Shown: positions 43,725 through 51,576 of the stretch, piece by piece
Numbering within the stretch: the stretch's first letter is position 1
How the letters are laid out: each line of letters starts with the position of its first letter
Assembly (NCBI RefSeq): GCF_032586235.1
Contig: NZ_JAWHTD010000003.1
Coordinates: 163,933 to 227,932 of the forward strand
Length of the DNA stretch: 64,000 nt
Source: Aestuariicoccus sp032586235
GTDB lineage: Bacteria > Pseudomonadota > Alphaproteobacteria > Rhodobacterales > Rhodobacteraceae
Reading direction: 5' to 3'
Made by a program: the position numbers and the translations under genes
Notes under the pieces: model-generated
The model's database searches: none
What the model was told of the DNA's origin: nothing
The model's input: the letters and a program-made list of their open reading frames with translations, nothing else

Positions 43725-44660
43725 ATGGCCGCAATGGTCGAAATTCGCGACGTTCACAAAATCTATGACCGGGGATTCCGGGCCCTGAACGGAGCCTCGC
43801 TCGATATCGAAGAGGGCGAGATTCTGGCCCTGCTCGGCCCCAACGGCGCGGGCAAGACGACACTGATCTCGTCGATCTGCGGCATCACCGAGCCCAGCTC
43901 GGGCACGATCCGGGTCGGCGGGCATGACGTGGTGGCCGATTACCGGCAAGCGCGCAGTCTGATCGGACTGGTGCCGCAGGAAGTCTATCTGGAGCCGTTC
44001 GAGAAGGTGCTGAACACGGTGCGGTTTTCGCGCGGTCTCTTCGGGCTGGCCCGCGACGACGCCTATCTGGAGGAGGTCCTGCGCAAGCTGTCGCTCTGGG
44101 ACAAGCGCAACGCGCGGATCACCGAGCTGTCGGGCGGGATGAAGCGCCGCGTGCTGATCGCCAAGGCACTGTCCCACGACCCGAGGGTGCTCTTTCTCGA
44201 CGAGCCGACGGCGGGCGTCGACGTCGAGCTGCGCCGCGACATGTGGGAGCTGGTGGCAGAGTTGAAGGCCGATGGCGTGACCATCATTCTGACCACCCAT
44301 TACATCGAAGAGGCCGAGGCCATCGCCGACCGCGTAGGCGTGATCGACAAGGGCGAGATCCTGCTGGTCGAAGAGAAAGCCTCGCTCATGACCCGGATGG
44401 GCCGCAAAGAACTGCGCATCTCGCTTCAGCATCCGGTCGGTACGGTGCCAGACGCGCTGTCGGCCTACGGGCTGCGTCTGGAAGACGGCGGCGCGACGCT
44501 GGTTTACGGTTACGACATCGCCGCCCAGCGCACCGGGATCGCGCGGCTGATGGCCGATCTGGGGGCCGCAGGTCTGAACGTGCGCGATGTCGATACGGCG
44601 CAGAACTCGCTCGAGGATATCTTCGTCGGGCTCGTGGCGAAAGAAAGGGGGGCGGCATGA
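43725..44660 (+). CDS. ABC transporter ATP-binding protein (ABC-2 export type)
   Basis: A 311-residue ATPase with Walker A LLGPNGAGKTTLIS, the Q-loop in GLVPQEVYLEPF, signature ELSGGMKRRVLIAKAL, Walker B RVLFLDEPTAG and the switch His in TTHYIEEAE. The extra C-terminal 80 residues are as in drug/polysaccharide exporters (CcmA/NodI-like). It overlaps the permease gene by 4 bases, so both form one exporter. Confidence 0.93.
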   Translation: MAAMVEIRDVHKIYDRGFRALNGASLDIEEGEILALLGPNGAGKTTLISSICGITEPSSGTIRVGGHDVVADYRQARSLIGLVPQEVYLEPFEKVLNTVRFSRGLFGLARDDAYLEEVLRKLSLWDKRNARITELSGGMKRRVLIAKALSHDPRVLFLDEPTAGVDVELRRDMWELVAELKADGVTIILTTHYIEEAEAIADRVGVIDKGEILLVEEKASLMTRMGRKELRISLQHPVGTVPDALSAYGLRLEDGGATLVYGYDIAAQRTGIARLMADLGAAGLNVRDVDTAQNSLEDIFVGLVAKERGAA

Positions 44661-45418
44661 ACTGGCAGGCCATCCGCGCGATATATACCTTTGAAATGGC
44701 GAGGTTTTTCCGGACACTGGCGCAGAGCTTCATCTCTCCGGTCATTTCGACATCGCTTTACTTCGTGGTCTTCGGCGCCGCCATCGGCAGCCGGATCGAC
44801 GAGGTGGAGGGCGTCAGCTATGGCGCATTCATCGTGCCCGGCCTGATTATGCTGAGTGTCATGACCCAGGCCCTGTCCAACGCCAGTTTCGGCATCTACT
44901 TTCCGAAATTCATCGGAACGACCTATGAATTGCTGTCCGCCCCGTTGAACTTCCTCGAGATCGTGACGGGTTATGTCGGCGCCGCAGCGACCAAGGCGCT
45001 GTTTATCGGCCTGGTGATTCTGGGGACGTCGTCGCTCTTCGTCGATCTGGCGATGCAAAACCCGGCAATGATGCTGCTGTTTCTGGTGCTGACCTGCCTC
45101 AGCTTTGCGCTCATGGGCTTTATCATCGGGATATGGGCGGGCAATTTCGAACAGCTGCAACTGGTGCCGCTGCTGGTGGTCACGCCACTGGTGTTCCTCG
45201 GCGGGTCCTTCTACTCGATCTCGATGCTGCCGCCGGTGTGGCAGACAGTCACCCTGTTCAACCCGGTGGTCTATCTGATCTCGGGCTTTCGCTGGGCGTT
45301 CTTCGGCCTGTCGGACGTGCCGATCGGGCTGAGCCTGCTGGCCATCGCCGGTTTCACAGCGATGTGCCTTGGCGTGATCTGGTGGATCTTCCGCACCGGC
45401 TGGCGCATCCGGACCTGA
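44657..45418 (+). CDS. ABC-2 type transport permease
   Basis: A 253-residue membrane protein with about six helices and the ABC-2 signature region near LGGSFYSISMLPPVWQTVT. FNPVVYLISGFRWAFFG is the usual end block of NodJ-like permeases. It dimerises with the preceding ATPase (ATGA overlap). The substrate is unknown; lipid, polysaccharide or drug export are all consistent. Confidence 0.92.
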   Translation: MNWQAIRAIYTFEMARFFRTLAQSFISPVISTSLYFVVFGAAIGSRIDEVEGVSYGAFIVPGLIMLSVMTQALSNASFGIYFPKFIGTTYELLSAPLNFLEIVTGYVGAAATKALFIGLVILGTSSLFVDLAMQNPAMMLLFLVLTCLSFALMGFIIGIWAGNFEQLQLVPLLVVTPLVFLGGSFYSISMLPPVWQTVTLFNPVVYLISGFRWAFFGLSDVPIGLSLLAIAGFTAMCLGVIWWIFRTGWRIRT

Positions 45419-45443
45419 TACCAGCGCCCGGCCGGAGCGGCGT

Positions 45444-45489
45444 CGGAAATTTTCAAAATTTCCGATCCGTTTTCTTTGCAAGAAAACGG
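45444..45489. repeat. Twin-palindrome intergenic repeat, copy 2
   Basis: Hairpins CGGAAATTTT/AAAATTTCCG (45444-45464) and CCGTTTTCTT/AAGAAAACGG (45467-45489) form the reverse complement of copy 1 at 1297-1347, with only the short linker and edges changed. It again lies between convergent 3' ends: the permease (stop 45418) and hemE, whose stop codon is 2 bases away. Confidence 0.75.
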
Positions 45490-45491
45490 CG

Positions 45492-46520
45492 TCAGCCGCC
45501 GCGCACCGTGTCGATCATCAGCTGGACATTCTCGGGATCCGCGTCCGGCGTGATCCCGTGACCCAGATTGAAGATATGCGGCCCCTTCGAGAAGGCCTCG
45601 ACCACCCGCCGGGTCTCGCGCACCAGATCGTCGCCGCCCGTGACCATATGGCGCGAGGCCAGGTTGCCCTGCACGCAGCCATCCTTCTGCACATGTTCCG
45701 CCGCCCATTCCGGCGTGACGGAATCGTCCACCGCGACGCAATCCGCGCCGGTCGCCTTGTGAAATCCGACATAGCCCTCTCCTGCCTGTCGCGGGAACAC
45801 GATAACCGGCAGGCCGGGAAAGCGGGACTTCATCTCGCCGGTGATCGTCCGGGCCGGCTCGAGCGCGTAGCGGATGAAATCCTCGCCCTCAAGCGAGCCT
45901 GCCCAGCTGTCGAAGATCTTGACCACCTCGGCCCCGGCCTTCACTTGTTCCGACAGATAGTCGATGGTCGCCTCGGTCAGCCGCTCGATGATCTGCTCGA
46001 AAAGCGCCCGGTTTTCTGCTTTCAGCGCGTGCGCCGGGGCCTGGTCCGGCGTGCCGCGCCCGGCGATCATGTAGGTCGCCACGGTCCAGGGCGCGCCGGC
46101 AAACCCGATCAGCGTCGTTTCTTCCGGCAGCTCCCGGCGCAGGATGCGGATCGTTTCATAGACCGGGTTCAGCGTGTCGTGGATCATCTCGCCGCGCCCC
46201 AGCTTTTCGAAATCGGCCTGGCCGGTGATGGTCGAAAGCCGCGGCCCCTCGCCCGTCACGAACCACAGATCGGCACCCAACGCCTGGGGCAGCAACAGGA
46301 TGTCTGCAAAGAGGATCGCCGCGTCGAACCCGTAGCGGCGGATCGGCTGCAGGGTCACCTCGGCCGCCAGTTCGCTGTTGTAGCACAGCGACAGGAAATC
46401 CCCCGCCTCGGCCCGCGTCGCGCGGTATTCCGGCAGATACCGGCCGGCCTGGCGCATCATCCAGATCGGCGGCGTGGGCAGCGTTTCGCCCGCCAGCGCG
46501 CGCAGGATCGTCTTGGTCAT
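45492..46520 (-). CDS. hemE: Uroporphyrinogen decarboxylase
   Basis: A 342-residue HemE. PPIWMMRQAGRYLPEYRA carries the substrate-binding Arg pair, ILFADILLLPQALG holds the essential Asp, and IGFAGAPWTVATYMI is the second signature. It removes the four acetate carboxyls of uroporphyrinogen III. The start MTKTILRAL at 46520 is preferred. It is divergent from hemC, putting two consecutive-pathway haem genes under one intergenic region; TTGACA on the minus strand there is a possible -35. Confidence 0.96.
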   Translation of the reverse strand: MTKTILRALAGETLPTPPIWMMRQAGRYLPEYRATRAEAGDFLSLCYNSELAAEVTLQPIRRYGFDAAILFADILLLPQALGADLWFVTGEGPRLSTITGQADFEKLGRGEMIHDTLNPVYETIRILRRELPEETTLIGFAGAPWTVATYMIAGRGTPDQAPAHALKAENRALFEQIIERLTEATIDYLSEQVKAGAEVVKIFDSWAGSLEGEDFIRYALEPARTITGEMKSRFPGLPVIVFPRQAGEGYVGFHKATGADCVAVDDSVTPEWAAEHVQKDGCVQGNLASRHMVTGGDDLVRETRRVVEAFSKGPHIFNLGHGITPDADPENVQLMIDTVRGG

Positions 46521-46635
46521 GGGAAGTGTCCTCTTTGATTTACAGTTTGGTCCAACGTCGCGCCGCATATGTCAAGCGCCCCGGTCCGCAGATCGCCCAT
46601 TGTCAGGGCAAGTTGACGCGTCTAAACCTTTGATC

Positions 46636-47586
46636 ATGACAGATTCCATGCCCACGCCCGCCGCCCCTCTGCGCATCGGCACCCGCGGCTCGCCGCTGGC
46701 GCTTGCCCAGGCGAACGAGACCCGCGACCGGCTTGCCACGGCCTTCGGTCTGCCGCACGAGGCCTTCAGCATCGTCGTGATCAAGACCACCGGCGACAGG
46801 ATCATCGACCGGCCCTTGAAGGAAATCGGCGGCAAGGGGCTGTTCACCCGCGAGATCGAGGACCAGATGCTGGCGGGCGACATCGACATCGCCGTGCATT
46901 CGATGAAGGACATGCCGACGGTGCAGCCGGACGGCCTCGTGCTCGACTGTTACCTGCCGCGCGAGGACGTGCGCGACGCCTTCATCTCGCCCACGCACAG
47001 CAGCATCCGCGACCTGCCCGAGGGCGCGGTCGTGGGCACCTCGTCGCTGCGCCGCAGGGCGCAGCTGCTCAATCGGCGGCCGGATCTGAATGTGGTGGAG
47101 TTTCGGGGCAACCTGCAGACCCGGCTGAAGAAACTGGACGACGGCGTGGCAAGCTGCACTTTCCTCGCTATGGCCGGGCTCAACCGGCTGAAGATGGACG
47201 AGGTGCCCAAGACCGCCATCGACACCGGCGACATGCTGCCCGCCGTGGCGCAAGGCGCCATCGGGATCGAACGCCGCCAGAACGACGCCCGCTGCGCCGA
47301 GATGCTGGCGGCGATCCATCACAAAGAAACCGGCCAGCGGCTGGACGCCGAACGCGCCTTCCTGGCCGAGCTCGACGGGTCCTGCGAAACCCCGATCGCC
47401 GGGCTGGCGGTGCTGGACGGAACCAGCCTGACGCTGAACGGCGAGGTGCTGCGCCCGGACGGATCGGCGGCGCATGGCGGAGAGATCAGCGGAACCATCG
47501 CCGAGGGCCCCGAGATGGGCCGCGCGCTGGCGCGTCAGCTTCTCGAAGCCGCCGGGCCCGGGTTCTTCGACTGGCATGGAACCTAG
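46636..47586 (+). CDS. hemC: Hydroxymethylbilane synthase (porphobilinogen deaminase)
   Basis: A 316-residue HemC. Early signature is RIGTRGSPLALAQANE. The dipyrromethane-cofactor Cys stands in AELDGSCETPIAG. Conserved Arg-rich motifs (VVGTSSLRRRAQLL) bind the growing tetrapyrrole. It makes the linear tetrapyrrole from four porphobilinogens. The ATG at 46636 is used; an in-frame ATG four codons later is possible. Divergent from hemE with a 115-base spacer. Confidence 0.96.
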   Translation: MTDSMPTPAAPLRIGTRGSPLALAQANETRDRLATAFGLPHEAFSIVVIKTTGDRIIDRPLKEIGGKGLFTREIEDQMLAGDIDIAVHSMKDMPTVQPDGLVLDCYLPREDVRDAFISPTHSSIRDLPEGAVVGTSSLRRRAQLLNRRPDLNVVEFRGNLQTRLKKLDDGVASCTFLAMAGLNRLKMDEVPKTAIDTGDMLPAVAQGAIGIERRQNDARCAEMLAAIHHKETGQRLDAERAFLAELDGSCETPIAGLAVLDGTSLTLNGEVLRPDGSAAHGGEISGTIAEGPEMGRALARQLLEAAGPGFFDWHGT

Positions 47587-47616
47587 AACGGCGCAGTCCC
47601 GGACCCCGTGACGTTC

Positions 47617-47634
47617 GGGGGCGAAGCGACCCCC
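47617..47634. terminator. Possible hairpin between hemC and the FAD-oxidase gene
   Basis: GGGGG-CGAAGCGA-CCCCC lies 31-48 bases after the hemC stop and directly at the 3' end of the converging gene. No clear T-run on the plus strand. Confidence 0.3.
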
Positions 47635-47635
47635 T

Positions 47636-49048
47636 TCAATCCGACGCCGGAAGCACCTTGCCCGGGTTCAGGATGCCCAGCGGATCGAGCGCCGCCTTGA
47701 TCGCGCGCATGGCCTCGATGGCGACCTTGTCCTTGCGGCGCGCCATCGATGGCAGCTTGGTCACGCCGATCCCGTGTTCGGCGGAAAACGACCCACCCAG
47801 CGCCATCACTTCTTCTTCGACCGCCTCCATGATGTTGCCCATCAGGACCGGATCGTGGCGGCTGGGCTGGACCACGTAATGCACGTTGCCGTCGCCCAGA
47901 TGGCTGACCACCAGCGGCCGGCCCTCGGGGTCGATCACCTCCATCCGCGCGGCCATCCTGTCGAGGAAGACCGGCACCTTGTCCAGCGCCACGGCGATAT
48001 CGTTGTTGACCGCCGGCCCCTTGGCCAGCGTCACCGGGCCGACCGCCTCGCGCCGGGCCCACATCTCGATCCGCAGCGCCTCGGTCTGGGCCACCACCGC
48101 GTCGCGTATCGCGCCTTCCTCGAAGAGGTCCGACAAAACGCTTTCCAGATAACCCACCACCGGCACCTGCCCGTCGGCGTCGGGCGTCACGTCGCGCGGG
48201 GCCAGCGCGCCGATCTCGACCAGGATGTTGATGTCATGCGGGGCGTCGAAGGGCGCGCGCGCGGAAGCGTCGTGTTCGAGATAAGCCTCGATATAAGCCC
48301 CGGACATATATTCGAACGCCTCCACCGCGCCGCCGGTCACCGTCTGCAGGCGGTTGAGCAGCTCCAGCGCGCCTTCCAGCCGCTCCACCGCGACCATCGC
48401 GGTGGCATAGGCCTTGGGCCTGGGGTGCAGTTTCAGCACCGCGCCGGTGATCACGCCCAGCTGCCCCTCGGCCCCGATGATCAGATGCTTGAGGTTCAGG
48501 CCGGAATTGTCCTTGTGCAGCTCGCTCATCAGGTTCATCACCCGGCCATCCGCCAGCACGACCTCGATCCCCAGCACCAGGTCGCGGGTGTTGCCGTAGC
48601 GCAGAACGTTGGAGCCACCGGCATTGGTGCTGAGAAACCCGCCGACCCGGCAAGAGCCCTTGGCTCCGAAGGTCAGCGGAAACACCAGCCCGTGCTGCGC
48701 CGTGGCGGTGTGAAGCTGTTCCAGCACGACGCCCGCCTCGACCACCGCCAGCCGCGCCTCGGGGCGGATTTCCAGAATGCGGTTCATCCGGTCGAGCGAC
48801 ATCATGATCGCGCCCTCGCCCTTGGTGCCGCCCGCCAGCCCGGTGTTGCCGCCGACCGGCACCACCGGCGCGCGATGCGCGGTGGCGACCTTCATCACCG
48901 CCGACACCTCTTGGGTCGAGCGCGGGCGCACCACGCAGAGCGGCTGCCAGATGTATTGCCCGGTCCAGTCCCGCGCCCAGGGGGCGATGTCTGCCGGGTC
49001 GGTCAGCACCTCGCCCAATGCGTCGCGAAGATCGTCGACAACGCTCAT
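47636..49048 (-). CDS. FAD-linked 2-hydroxyacid dehydrogenase/oxidase (GlcD/D-2HGDH-like)
   Basis: A 470-residue VAO-family flavoprotein. The FAD-binding PCMH domain has PVVPVGGNTGLAGGTKGE and GGFLSTNAGGSNVLRYG; the cap domain ends in SHLGDGNVHYVV, the metal-binding region, and GGSFSAEHGIGVTK. These are typical of D-2-hydroxyglutarate or D-lactate dehydrogenases. Glycolate oxidase GlcD is the other reading, but no glcE/glcF follow. It is translated after the DUF4198 gene through an ATGA overlap. Confidence 0.87.
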   Translation of the reverse strand: MSVVDDLRDALGEVLTDPADIAPWARDWTGQYIWQPLCVVRPRSTQEVSAVMKVATAHRAPVVPVGGNTGLAGGTKGEGAIMMSLDRMNRILEIRPEARLAVVEAGVVLEQLHTATAQHGLVFPLTFGAKGSCRVGGFLSTNAGGSNVLRYGNTRDLVLGIEVVLADGRVMNLMSELHKDNSGLNLKHLIIGAEGQLGVITGAVLKLHPRPKAYATAMVAVERLEGALELLNRLQTVTGGAVEAFEYMSGAYIEAYLEHDASARAPFDAPHDINILVEIGALAPRDVTPDADGQVPVVGYLESVLSDLFEEGAIRDAVVAQTEALRIEMWARREAVGPVTLAKGPAVNNDIAVALDKVPVFLDRMAARMEVIDPEGRPLVVSHLGDGNVHYVVQPSRHDPVLMGNIMEAVEEEVMALGGSFSAEHGIGVTKLPSMARRKDKVAIEAMRAIKAALDPLGILNPGKVLPASD

Positions 49049-49848
49049 TCGGGCACCTTGAAGGTCAGCGAGGCCCAGAGGCTTTCCCAGACCGGATCGG
49101 TGTCCGAGGCCGGCTCCATCTCACGCATGACGACCGAATCCACCAGGTATTCGTGGCCCGGCTTGACCGGAAGCACCGCGCGGCCCTCGGCATCGGTGCG
49201 GTGCAATGTGGCCTCGACCGTGCCGTCCGGGGCTTTCTCGAAAAGTTCGATCTGGGTGTCGGCGCGCGGCGCGCCCTCATAAAGCACCTGCACCGGAAAT
49301 CCGCCGGACAGATCGTCGGTATAGGGGTTGGCCTCTGCCACAATCTCCGTCAGCAGCCCGACCTCGCGGTCGGCGCCCGCGCCGGTCCCGACGGCGATCA
49401 GCGCCTTGCCGTAGCGCGAATACTGCTCGCGGAAGTCCGTGCGCGGCAGGCCGCGTTCGTCGTGCCGCGCCATCGCCCAGGCGAAATCCTTGTGGGTGGT
49501 GAAATTCTCGAATTTCGCCCAATCGCGGTAGGTCAGCAGGTAGTCGCGGGTCTGGTGCACCACCACCGCCAGCCCCTCGGCAGGCGCTGCCATGTTGAGC
49601 GCCGGGCGGTCGCCCGCGCGCCCCTCGACCGGCACCACCATGTCGCCCATCACCAGATCGAAGCGCCGGAAATTGGGCGGCACATAGGCATAGGCGCTGC
49701 CTTTCATGTTCTCGCCGACCCGCAGGGCCGCCGTCAGCGGCGCATCCGCCGCCACTTCATAGTTTTCCGGCTCTATCCAGAATTCATGCGCCAGTGCGGG
49801 GATGGCCCCCGCCAGAACCAGCGCCGCCGCGCCCAAGATCGCTTTCAT
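49045..49848 (-). CDS. Periplasmic DUF4198 protein
   Basis: A 267-residue secreted protein with a signal peptide (MKAILGAAALVLAGAIPALA, then HEFWIEPENY). Leader peptide followed by the HEFW motif is characteristic of DUF4198, which includes nickel/cobalt-associated NikK-type and other metal- or surface-linked proteins. An N-terminal His after cleavage may bind metal. No nickel transporter genes are near. Its stop overlaps the start of the FAD-oxidase gene. Confidence 0.8.
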   Translation of the reverse strand: MKAILGAAALVLAGAIPALAHEFWIEPENYEVAADAPLTAALRVGENMKGSAYAYVPPNFRRFDLVMGDMVVPVEGRAGDRPALNMAAPAEGLAVVVHQTRDYLLTYRDWAKFENFTTHKDFAWAMARHDERGLPRTDFREQYSRYGKALIAVGTGAGADREVGLLTEIVAEANPYTDDLSGGFPVQVLYEGAPRADTQIELFEKAPDGTVEATLHRTDAEGRAVLPVKPGHEYLVDSVVMREMEPASDTDPVWESLWASLTFKVPE

Positions 49849-49927
49849 GGCATCCTCGCTTGCAGGGCGCCCCAGTTGCCCTTTCGCACCAAAGGTAACC
49901 GCAAAAGCGGCCATTGCAACCGGCGGC

Positions 49928-50395
49928 TCAGCCGCCCGCCTTCAGCCGCGCCTCGAGATCCTTGGCGTAATCCGCCATCCGCACGCGGAAGCGTTTGTTG
50001 ATGTTGCCACGTGCCAGTTTCATCGACTGCACCAGCAGCCGGGCCGACAGGGTCTTGGGTTGCAGATGCACGCTCATGGTGATCCGCGTCCGCGAGCGCG
50101 AGAGCGCCACGAATTCCAGTTCGGTGCGGGTTTCGAGCCCGCCGCTGATTGTCTGAAAGACCATGGCTTGCGGCGGGTCGTATTCTGTCATGGTGACCTC
50201 GGCCTCGCGCGATTTGCCGCGGAACCGGAACCTTGCGTGCCAGGCCATCCCCGGGCCCGGCGCGGTCATGTCGTCGATGCGCCGCACCTCGACGCCGCGC
50301 CGCATGACCTGCCGTTCGATCGCGTTGAAATCGCTGACGGCCGCGAAGACCCGGTCGTTGGGCGCTTCGATGTCTTCCCTGGTGGAAAATTCCAT
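49928..50395 (-). CDS. SRPBCC-family protein
   Basis: A 155-residue START/Bet v1-like fold protein; MEFSTREDIEAPNDRVFAAV and the C-terminal helix block AKDLEARLKAGG fit the CoxG/polyketide-cyclase-like SRPBCC group. A hydrophobic ligand pocket is expected; no specific ligand. The start at 50395 follows AGGGAACGAGGC. It is in the same orientation as nudC and the DUF4198 gene without overlap. Confidence 0.75.
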   Translation of the reverse strand: MEFSTREDIEAPNDRVFAAVSDFNAIERQVMRRGVEVRRIDDMTAPGPGMAWHARFRFRGKSREAEVTMTEYDPPQAMVFQTISGGLETRTELEFVALSRSRTRITMSVHLQPKTLSARLLVQSMKLARGNINKRFRVRMADYAKDLEARLKAGG

Positions 50396-50450
50396 GCCTC
50401 GTTCCCTGCTCGCTTGTGTTCTGAATACAAGTATGGCGCGAAAGCCCGTG

Positions 50451-51419
50451 TCAATCCAGACGATCCGCCAGCCAGTTGCGCAACAGGAAATGCGCGATAG
50501 CCCCGTTGCGCGCAGGCAGGATCCCGGGGTGGTCGCCGGCAAAGGCGCGCGCCATCTCCTCGCGGCTGACCCAGCGGGCGTCCTCGATTTCTTCGGGGTC
50601 TATAACGATGTCGCGGCTTTCGGCCACTCCTTGGCATCCCAGCATCAGCGACGAGGGAAAGGCCCAGGGCTGGCTGGCCAGGTAACGCACCGCGCCGACG
50701 CGCACCCCGGCCTCTTCGAAGACCTCGCGGCGCACCGCGGCCTCGATGGTTTCGCCGGGCTCGATAAATCCCGCGAGACAGGAATACATGCCCTCGGGCC
50801 AGCCGGGGCTGCGCCCCAGCAGCACCGAATTGCCGTGGGTGATCAGCATGATCACCACCGGGTCGGTGCGCGGGAAATGATGCCCGCCGCAGGCCGGGCA
50901 GATGCGCTGCCAGCCGGCCTGAAACATCTCGCTTTCCACGCCGCAGCGGGCGCAGAACCGGTGGCTCTGATGCCAGCCGAAGATCGCCTTGGCGGTGGCC
51001 GCCAGTTCCGCGTCGCGGGCGCTCAGCCTTGTCATGACGCGGCGCAGCTCGGCAAAGCGCTGGCCTTGGGCCAGTGCGGGATGCGTCTGTTCGGTGGTGT
51101 CGACAAAGCCGCCCAGAACCGACGGATCGAGACCCTCGGGGCTCCAGCCCGAGATGTCATGCGCGAAACACGCCGCCCCGCCCTCGCGCCCCAGAAGCAT
51201 GGGTGGCACGGCGGCCTCGGCCAGAACCGGATGGGTCAGCGGCAGCCGCACCATGTCAAGCGCGTCCTCCCCCGACACCAGCGGCTTGCCGCGCCACATC
51301 AGAACCGTGCGCGACGCGGGATCCTGCATCGCGGCCGCCAGCGCCGGCACGTCGCCACGCAACTCCGCCGCCCGGTCGAGCCCCGAGCCCCCGAATGTCA
51401 CCGTTTCCGCGTGTTCCAT
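50451..51419 (-). CDS. nudC: NAD(+) diphosphatase (NAD-capped RNA hydrolase)
   Basis: A 322-residue NudC. A four-Cys zinc ribbon (CARCGVESEM... ICPACGGHHF) precedes the Nudix box GFIEPGETIEAAVRREVFEE with the catalytic Glu pair; SQPWAFPSSLMLG is the NudC-specific motif that recognises NAD(H). It cleaves NADH and removes NAD caps from RNA. The ATG at 51419, with GGAGGC before it, is preferred over an upstream frame extension. Confidence 0.94.
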   Translation of the reverse strand: MEHAETVTFGGSGLDRAAELRGDVPALAAAMQDPASRTVLMWRGKPLVSGEDALDMVRLPLTHPVLAEAAVPPMLLGREGGAACFAHDISGWSPEGLDPSVLGGFVDTTEQTHPALAQGQRFAELRRVMTRLSARDAELAATAKAIFGWHQSHRFCARCGVESEMFQAGWQRICPACGGHHFPRTDPVVIMLITHGNSVLLGRSPGWPEGMYSCLAGFIEPGETIEAAVRREVFEEAGVRVGAVRYLASQPWAFPSSLMLGCQGVAESRDIVIDPEEIEDARWVSREEMARAFAGDHPGILPARNGAIAHFLLRNWLADRLD

Positions 51420-51576
51420 GCCTGCCTCCGCCGCTCTCCCCTCCAAGTGCCATTTTATCCGCATCAGGGCAAATCGCTTTGCGCGGGCACGGGAAAGCCC
51501 GCATTGCCCGCGTGCGAAAACATGCAATAATTGTATGGACGAAGGCATTGCGCGCTAAACGCGTCAGGGGAAGACA